Source of the DNA: Taklimakanibacter albus
Lineage (GTDB): Bacteria > Pseudomonadota > Alphaproteobacteria > Rhizobiales > Aestuariivirgaceae
Assembly (NCBI RefSeq): GCF_016595235.1
Contig: NZ_JAENHL010000007.1
Span: 960,419-1,024,418, forward strand
Direction: 5' to 3'
DNA: 64,000 nucleotides
Shown here: positions 59,228 to 64,000 of the stretch, piece after piece
How positions within the stretch are numbered: position 1 is the first letter of the stretch
Layout of the letters: each line of letters begins with the position of its first letter
The notes under the pieces: model-generated
Databases searched by the model: none
What the model saw: only the letters and a program-made list of their open reading frames with translations
What the model was told of the DNA's origin: nothing
Made by a program: the position numbers and the translations under genes

Positions 59228-59559
59228 AGCGACAGGCTGACCCGCCCGCCGAAGACGCGGTAGTGATCGACATTGGGCGGCCGCTCGACGAGAAAGCGAT
59301 CATCTTCCGGGTAATAGCGGGCGACTTCCGGCGCATCGCCGGCAAAGGCCTTGATCGCCTCCATCGATTCCCACCAGCTCAGCGTCGTGACCTCGCTGAC
59401 ACCGTCGCCCAGCGCGCGCATGATGATCTGGAAGCCGAGATTTCCGGGCGTGCGGCCGTAATCGACGGCGCCCGTCCGGTTGAAGTAGACGAGATAATCG
59501 TCTTCATCGGCGGTCCTGAGGCGCCCACTCCAGCGGCGCAGTATGATCTTCGCAGTCAT
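59224..59559 (-). CDS. Small dimeric alpha-beta barrel (ABM-like) protein of unknown function
   Basis: This 111-residue protein (MTAKIILRRWSGRLRT ... FAGDAPEVARYYPEDDRFLVERPPNVDHY) resembles antibiotic-biosynthesis-monooxygenase-like ferredoxin-fold proteins in the SWWESMEAIKAFAG block. I do not recognise a specific family. It comes 35 bases after the amino-acid-type permease gene and may belong to that operon. Confidence 0.6.
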   Translation of the reverse strand: MTAKIILRRWSGRLRTADEDDYLVYFNRTGAVDYGRTPGNLGFQIIMRALGDGVSEVTTLSWWESMEAIKAFAGDAPEVARYYPEDDRFLVERPPNVDHYRVFGGRVSLSL

Positions 59560-59594
59560 GGCGTCCTCCTTGGGATGTCGAGTTCAGGGTCGGG

Positions 59595-60395
59595 TCATCT
59601 GATCGTGCTCCGTGCGAGTCTTTGCTCGAGAGCATGACTGAATGCCGTCAGCAATGTCGTCAGTGTCAGATAGATGCCGGCCACCGCGATGAAGACCGGC
59701 ACCGGCCGGAAGCTTTCTGCCTGGACGCGGTTGCCGATCAGTGAAAGCTCGACCACACCGATCACATAGGCCAGGCTCGAATCCTTGAGCAGCGACACCA
59801 TGTTATTGACGAGCGGGGGCAGGCAGAGCCGGATCGCCTGCGGCAGGATCACCAGCGCCAGTGCATAGATGGGCGACAAGCCGAGCGCCTGCGCCGCCTC
59901 GCGCTGGCCCTTCGGCACGCCGAGCAGCCCGGCGCGAATGACCTCGGAATTGTAAGCGCCGACATTGAGCGAAAGCGCCAGCACGGCCGACCAGAAATCG
60001 GACAGCTCGAGCCCCGGCAGGAGCGCCGGCAAGGCGAAATAGACGAAGAGGATCTGGACCAGGAGCGGTGTCCCGCGAATGATCCAGAGATAGAAGCCGG
60101 CAATATGCTGGAGCCCGCGGTTGCGCGAGAGCCGCATGAGGGCGACGACGACGCCCGCGAGAAGGCCGAGGCTGCCCGAGGTGACGGTGAGCAGGATCGT
60201 CATGCGCGCGCCATTGCCGAATTGCGCCGCCGCCGGCCCGATGGGCTCGGGCATCGCCGCCAGCGGCACCGGCAGGATCCACAGCACGAGGAACATGGCG
60301 GCGGCCGCGCCGATCATGACGCGGCCTTCAGGATCAGGGAGCCAATCGAGGAGCGTGCTTCGGCGCGGCGCGGATATCATCAGCTCTGGCGGCAT
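59595..60395 (-). CDS. Polar amino-acid-type ABC transporter permease
   Basis: This 266-residue inner-membrane protein has IIRGTPLLVQILFVYFALP and the loop EAAQALGLSPIYALALVILPQ. ATG 60395 with GGAGGAGG upstream. It is the only permease in this cluster, so it may work as a homodimer, and no ATPase gene accompanies it. Confidence 0.88.
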   Translation of the reverse strand: MPPELMISAPRRSTLLDWLPDPEGRVMIGAAAAMFLVLWILPVPLAAMPEPIGPAAAQFGNGARMTILLTVTSGSLGLLAGVVVALMRLSRNRGLQHIAGFYLWIIRGTPLLVQILFVYFALPALLPGLELSDFWSAVLALSLNVGAYNSEVIRAGLLGVPKGQREAAQALGLSPIYALALVILPQAIRLCLPPLVNNMVSLLKDSSLAYVIGVVELSLIGNRVQAESFRPVPVFIAVAGIYLTLTTLLTAFSHALEQRLARSTIR

Positions 60396-60418
60396 GGGCG
60401 CCTCCTCCCTCGATGCCG

Positions 60419-61180
60419 TCACGGGCATCGGATGTCCTGCTTGAAATAATGCTCGGATATCCGCTTGTAGCCGCCATCGGCCAGCATGTCGCGCACGGCC
60501 GCATCGACCGCATCGCGCAGCGTGTCATTGCCCTTCTTAAAAGCCATGCCGTAACGTTCCTCATAGAGAAGATCGCCGATCTGCAGTTTGGCGTCCGGCG
60601 CCTTCTCGGCGGCGGTGAGCGCGGTCAGCTTGTCGGAGATCCACACATCGGTGCGGCCGGAGACCAGGTTCTGCAGCGCATCCGTGTCCTTCGGAAAGGT
60701 CTTGACCTCCTTCACACCCGGCACGTCGCGCACCGCGGTCAGATAGGTTGTGCCCACCTGCACGCCGACCATCTTGCCGGCGAGATCGGCGACGGTCCGC
60801 GCCCCACCCTCCTTGGCGACGATGGCGGCGCCGCTGCACACATAGGGCGTGCTGAAATCGACCGCCTTCTGGCGCTCGGGCGTGATGCCGTGGCCGGCGA
60901 CGACGATATCGTAGCGATCATGATCGAGCCCGACGAGCAAACCGTCGAAAGCGAGCGTCACCCATTCCACCTTGAGGCCGAGCTTTTCAGCGACGGCACT
61001 GCCGAGATCGACATCGAAGCCGGTGAGCTTCTCGCCTTCGAAATAGTTGAAGGGCGGTGTGGCGCCTTCGGTGGCGATCCTGATCGTTCCCGTGGCCTTG
61101 ATCTCCGCCAGGTCGCGCGCTCCCGCCGGCGCGATGGCCGTCAGGACCAGCGCAAGCGCCATCCATAGTGCAGACTTCAT
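60419..61180 (-). CDS. Polar amino-acid-type ABC transporter binding protein
   Basis: This 253-residue periplasmic protein has a short signal peptide (cleavage near PAGA), then GTIRIATEGATPPFNYFEGEKLTGFDVDL, typical of SBP_bac_3, and the FDGLLVGLDHDRYDIVVAGHGITPERQKAVDFSTPY block, of which parts are canonical. Ligand probably an amino acid; context with an epimerase and an N-methyl-amino-acid-oxidase-like enzyme suggests a hydroxyproline- or N-methyl-amino-acid type ligand. Confidence 0.85.
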   Translation of the reverse strand: MKSALWMALALVLTAIAPAGARDLAEIKATGTIRIATEGATPPFNYFEGEKLTGFDVDLGSAVAEKLGLKVEWVTLAFDGLLVGLDHDRYDIVVAGHGITPERQKAVDFSTPYVCSGAAIVAKEGGARTVADLAGKMVGVQVGTTYLTAVRDVPGVKEVKTFPKDTDALQNLVSGRTDVWISDKLTALTAAEKAPDAKLQIGDLLYEERYGMAFKKGNDTLRDAVDAAVRDMLADGGYKRISEHYFKQDIRCP

Positions 61181-62361
61181 GACGATCTCCTCCTGTTGCC
61201 GACATCCTCACTTGCCGTGAGGTTTTGCTTGAGCGCCGGACGATCGATCCGGAACGGACCGAGGTCGATCGACGGCGTCCTGTGCGTGCTGAGATCGGCG
61301 ACCGCTTCGCCGAACAGCGGCGCGAATTTGAAGCCATGGCCGGAGCAGGCCGAAATGACGGTGATCCGCGGATCGCGCGGATGCCGGTCGATGATGAAAT
61401 CCTCATCCGGGGTGAGCGTGTAGCGGCAGGTCTCCACCCGCGCCGCTTCCGGGTAAAGGCCCGGCAATATGCGCCGGACCTGTCTTTCGAGATCGACGAG
61501 AAGCCGGAGATCCGGCGCGTCGTCATCATCCGCCGCCGCGCGTTTATTCTCGATCATGAGCTTCATGCCGTCCTCGCGGATGAGCGGGAAGCCGGAGCTC
61601 AGCAATTTGCCGCCGAGATGAAGGATGAAGACGGGAAATGTTCCGGCGACGAAGTGAGCACGCTCGCGCGGCTGGAAATAAGCGACCTGCTCCTTCGAGA
61701 CGGTGAGCGGCAGATCGAGTGCCAATCCACAGAGCATTTCATTCGTACGGACGCCCGCGGCGACCACCAGGCGATCGGCGCGATAGCTGCCTTTCCTCGT
61801 CTTGATCTCGAAGCCCGCCGCGACCGGCCGCACCGAAAGAACCGCTTCATATTCCTTGAAGGTCGCACCTGATTGCCGGGCATTGTCTGCCAGGGCGGCA
61901 AGGCAGCGATCGGCATGCAGGACAGCCGCATCGGGCTGGAACAGACCCACCGCGTCATCCGGAAGCCGGAACTGCGGAAAGCGGCGGGCGAGGCCAGCGC
62001 GGTCGAGCACTTCATGCGGCACCTCTGCCACCTTCATCGCGGCGGCTGTCGCCTGCCAGGACGGCACATCCCCCATCGCGATATCGAGGCCACCGGAAAC
62101 ATGGAGAAGCGGTTCGCCCGCTTCCGCTTCGAGCCGCCGCCATGCCGGATAGGCGGCGCGGCACAACGGGATATAGAAGGGATCGCTATAGGCGAGGCGA
62201 ATGATGCGGGTCTGGCCCTGGGAGCTGCCCTTCTTATGTCCGACCTCCGCCGCTTCGAAGAGGACGACACGTTCGTTTCGGGCCGCCATCGCGCGGGCGG
62301 CGGCACAGCCCATAACGCCGCCGCCGATCACCGCCACATGGAAATTCATTGCATCGTTCAT
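61177..62361 (-). CDS. Sarcosine-oxidase / N-methyltryptophan-oxidase family flavoenzyme
   Basis: This 394-residue protein has the FAD motif VAVIGGGVMGCAAARAMA at the N-terminus and SSQGQTRIIRLAYSDP, typical of monomeric sarcosine oxidase and SolA. SACSGHGFKFAP contains the Cys that carries covalent FAD in these enzymes. It oxidises a secondary or N-methyl amino acid. It overlaps the binding-protein gene by four bases, so the importer probably delivers the substrate. It is divergent from the LysR gene. Confidence 0.88.
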   Translation of the reverse strand: MNDAMNFHVAVIGGGVMGCAAARAMAARNERVVLFEAAEVGHKKGSSQGQTRIIRLAYSDPFYIPLCRAAYPAWRRLEAEAGEPLLHVSGGLDIAMGDVPSWQATAAAMKVAEVPHEVLDRAGLARRFPQFRLPDDAVGLFQPDAAVLHADRCLAALADNARQSGATFKEYEAVLSVRPVAAGFEIKTRKGSYRADRLVVAAGVRTNEMLCGLALDLPLTVSKEQVAYFQPRERAHFVAGTFPVFILHLGGKLLSSGFPLIREDGMKLMIENKRAAADDDDAPDLRLLVDLERQVRRILPGLYPEAARVETCRYTLTPDEDFIIDRHPRDPRITVISACSGHGFKFAPLFGEAVADLSTHRTPSIDLGPFRIDRPALKQNLTASEDVGNRRRSS

Positions 62362-62418
62362 GCGCTATAGGCACGCGATCCGGCCCGGCTTGACAAACGG
62401 CGATTCCTGATCACCATG

Positions 62419-62435
62419 CATAAGCAATGCTTATG
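62419..62435. promoter_or_regulatory. Perfect palindrome, candidate LysR site
   Basis: CATAAGC-AAT-GCTTATG is perfectly symmetric with 7-base arms. It lies between the divergent oxidase gene (start 62361) and the LysR gene (start 62452). A site just before its own gene is usual for LysR autoregulation. Confidence 0.65.
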
Positions 62436-62451
62436 GATGAGATTTCCTGAT

Positions 62452-63342
62452 ATGCGCCGGCTGCCGCCTTTGCAGACCCTGCGGGCTTTCGAGGCCGCCG
62501 CCCGGCTGCGCAGCTTCACGGCTGCCGCCCGTGAGCTGAACATCACCCAATCCGCGGTGAGCCAGCAGGTGCAGCTCCTCGAGGAATCACTCGGCAAGAC
62601 GCTGTTCGACCGGCTGACCCGCCGCCTCGCTCTGACCCGCGCCGGCGAGCTTTTTGCCCCCACTGTCCGGCAAGCGCTCGAGATGATCGCGGAAGTGACC
62701 GGCCATGTCTGCGCCGACGCGCCGGCGAGCGACCTGTCGCTGGCGGTCATTCCCTCACTGTCGACCCGCTGGCTGGTCGCGAGGCTGCCACGCTTTCGCG
62801 GACGTCATCCCGATATCGATCTCGCCCTCTTCCCGGCCATCGAGGCGAGCGAGATCCAGGAATGCGGCGCCGATCTCGGCATACTCTACGGCACCGGCCG
62901 CTGGCGCGGCTTCCGCTCGGAAGAACTGTTGCGCGAGACGATCTTTCCGGTCTGCAGCCCCGATCTGCTCGCCGCGAGCTTCCATGACGTCGATGATATC
63001 TTCGGCTGCACCTTGCTGCGCGATGCGGATGTGAAACACGAATATTGGCCGGCCTGGCTCGCCGCGGCCGGCACCCGCAAGCGCGTGGTGACACAAGGAC
63101 CTCGCTTTGATAGCCTGAGCGACATGATCGCGGCGGCCATCGACGGGCAAGGCATAGCGCTCGTGCGCGGCCTCCTCGTTGCCGACGATCTCAAGGTCGG
63201 CCGACTGGTGAAGCCTTTCAAGACCGAGATCCCATCGCGCTACGCCTATCATCTCGTCTGGTCCAAGACGCCCCGGAACCGGATCGCCGCCCTCGCCTTC
63301 CGCGAATGGATCACCGAGGAAATGACGGCCCATACCGCCTGA
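62452..63342 (+). CDS. LysR-family transcriptional regulator (GcvA-like)
   Basis: This 296-residue regulator has the helix-turn-helix LQTLRAFEAAARLRSFTAAARELNITQSAVSQQVQLLEE (about residues 6-45, parts given as landmarks) and RLTRRLALTRAGE, followed by the effector domain. ATG 62452 is preferred because earlier in-frame ATGs (62416, 62437) lie in or next to the palindrome. It most likely controls the oxidase and importer operon on the other strand. Confidence 0.87.
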   Translation: MRRLPPLQTLRAFEAAARLRSFTAAARELNITQSAVSQQVQLLEESLGKTLFDRLTRRLALTRAGELFAPTVRQALEMIAEVTGHVCADAPASDLSLAVIPSLSTRWLVARLPRFRGRHPDIDLALFPAIEASEIQECGADLGILYGTGRWRGFRSEELLRETIFPVCSPDLLAASFHDVDDIFGCTLLRDADVKHEYWPAWLAAAGTRKRVVTQGPRFDSLSDMIAAAIDGQGIALVRGLLVADDLKVGRLVKPFKTEIPSRYAYHLVWSKTPRNRIAALAFREWITEEMTAHTA

Positions 63343-63361
63343 CATCCCCAGAACAGAAGCA

Positions 63362-64000
63362 ATGACTGAAGACATCACACTCTATCGCGACGCCGTCCTT
63401 CGTGCCTTTCCCGAACTCGCGGGAGCGAGCTTCCGCCCGCTGACCATGGGCTTTCATTCGCTGGCGCTCGACGTCGACGACCGCCTGATCTTCAAATTTC
63501 CGAAGGGGCCCGAGGCCGAGCGCGCCTTGCGCCGCGAGGCGCGGATCCTCGCGGCGGTGCGCCCGCATCTGTCGATGCCGGTACCGGATCTCGCGCTCAT
63601 CGAGGACCCGATGCTGTTCTCGCGCCACACGAAGATCAAAGGCGAGCACCTGCTGAGAGAGCATTATGAAAAGCTCAGGCCTGCGGCGCGCGAAAAGCTC
63701 GCCGAGGAGCTGGCGCGCTTCTATGCCGAGATCCACGCGCTCGATCCGCTATCGATGCGCCAGGCCGGCGCAACAGAGATACTCCCCTGGCGCCCGGTAT
63801 CGGAGATTCGCGCCAAGGCGCTGCCGCTGATGCCCGATGAGCTTCGCCTTTTGTGCGAGAGAACGATCACCGCTTATGAGGAACTGCCGGCCGATCCCTT
63901 GGGCATGACTTACGGCTTCTTCGACGGCCATGGCTGGAACATGGCGTTCGACCACGGGACGCAGCGCCTCAACGGCGTCTACGACTTCGCCGATTCAGGT
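63362..64000 (+). CDS. Aminoglycoside-phosphotransferase-like kinase, cut by right edge
   Basis: The gene starts at ATG 63362 and 213 residues are visible. LIFKFPKGPEAERALRREARIL is the N-lobe, with Lys for ATP; the catalytic loop reads GFFDGHGWNMAF, keeping Asp, His and Asn of the HGDxHxxN pattern but with Phe-Phe for His-Gly. YDFADSG is the metal-binding DFG equivalent. It probably phosphorylates a small molecule, not necessarily an antibiotic. It follows the LysR gene by 19 bases. Confidence 0.75.
   Translation, partial: MTEDITLYRDAVLRAFPELAGASFRPLTMGFHSLALDVDDRLIFKFPKGPEAERALRREARILAAVRPHLSMPVPDLALIEDPMLFSRHTKIKGEHLLREHYEKLRPAAREKLAEELARFYAEIHALDPLSMRQAGATEILPWRPVSEIRAKALPLMPDELRLLCERTITAYEELPADPLGMTYGFFDGHGWNMAFDHGTQRLNGVYDFADSG

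Noticed and set aside
1-64000. CRISPR array, tRNA, rRNA, riboswitch or prophage
   Set aside because: I saw no regularly spaced repeats, no tRNA-like cloverleaf with CCA-adjacent arms, no rRNA segments, and no phage genes.

Overview
This window looks like chromosome from a high-GC alphaproteobacterium, probably Hyphomicrobiales (rhizobia and relatives). The reasons are a GC-rich coding bias, many ABC importers and metabolic operons joined by 4-base ATGA overlaps, and short palindromic intergenic repeats of the kind common in rhizobial genomes. I see no tRNA, rRNA, CRISPR array, transposase or phage gene. Both ends cut through genes.

Bases 1-26200 form an organosulfur-scavenging island. A minus-strand operon (9413 down to 1 and beyond) holds an NtaA/DmoA-type monooxygenase, a catalytically degenerate acyl-CoA-synthetase-like protein, a complete LIV-type ABC importer, dimethyl-sulfone monooxygenase SfnG and a DszC/SfnB-like flavoprotein. 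A second minus operon (17446-10744) has a complete dipeptide-type ABC importer followed by another NtaA/DszA-type monooxygenase. Divergent from it, 17739-20709 encodes a flavin reductase, an SfnB-like oxidoreductase and alkanesulfonate monooxygenase SsuD. A MetNIQ-type importer with a second SfnB-like enzyme lies at 24530-20706. A CutA-like protein, a DMSP-lyase-like cupin, a LysR regulator and an FMN reductase fill the gaps. Two signs tie the island together. A 37-base element recurs three times in its promoters. Four proteins (dipeptide-type binding protein, one full and one partial SfnB-like enzyme, CutA-like protein) contain no cysteine and no methionine except the initiator, as expected of proteins made under sulfur starvation.

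Bases 26350-38320 hold an MHS-type transporter, a LacI-family regulator, and a long minus operon with a Fbp/Afu-type ABC importer (one fused permease, one ATPase, two tandem binding proteins), a HAD phosphatase, two inositol-monophosphatase-family enzymes and a metallophosphoesterase. Copies of the palindrome TTGCAC-N4-GTGCAA overlap the LacI start codon and lie in front of the importer operon, so the repressor probably controls both. The gene set suggests import and stepwise dephosphorylation of an organic phosphate ester.

Bases 38317-46150 contain a pirin/acyl-CoA dehydrogenase/class III CoA-transferase operon, an amidase, a YfcG-type glutathione transferase with an EamA exporter, and an M24 metallopeptidase. 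Bases 46206-51802 hold an Ehu-like polar amino-acid importer without its ATPase, an Asp/Glu racemase, a divergent MocR regulator and a PatB/MalY-type aminotransferase.

Bases 51799-57842 carry a DUF3088 protein, a type II NADH dehydrogenase and a three-subunit molybdenum hydroxylase with a MoaD-like protein, separated by palindromic repeats. Bases 58223-64000 carry a 4-hydroxyproline epimerase, an amino-acid importer again lacking an ATPase, a sarcosine-oxidase-family enzyme, its divergent LysR regulator, and the start of a phosphotransferase gene.
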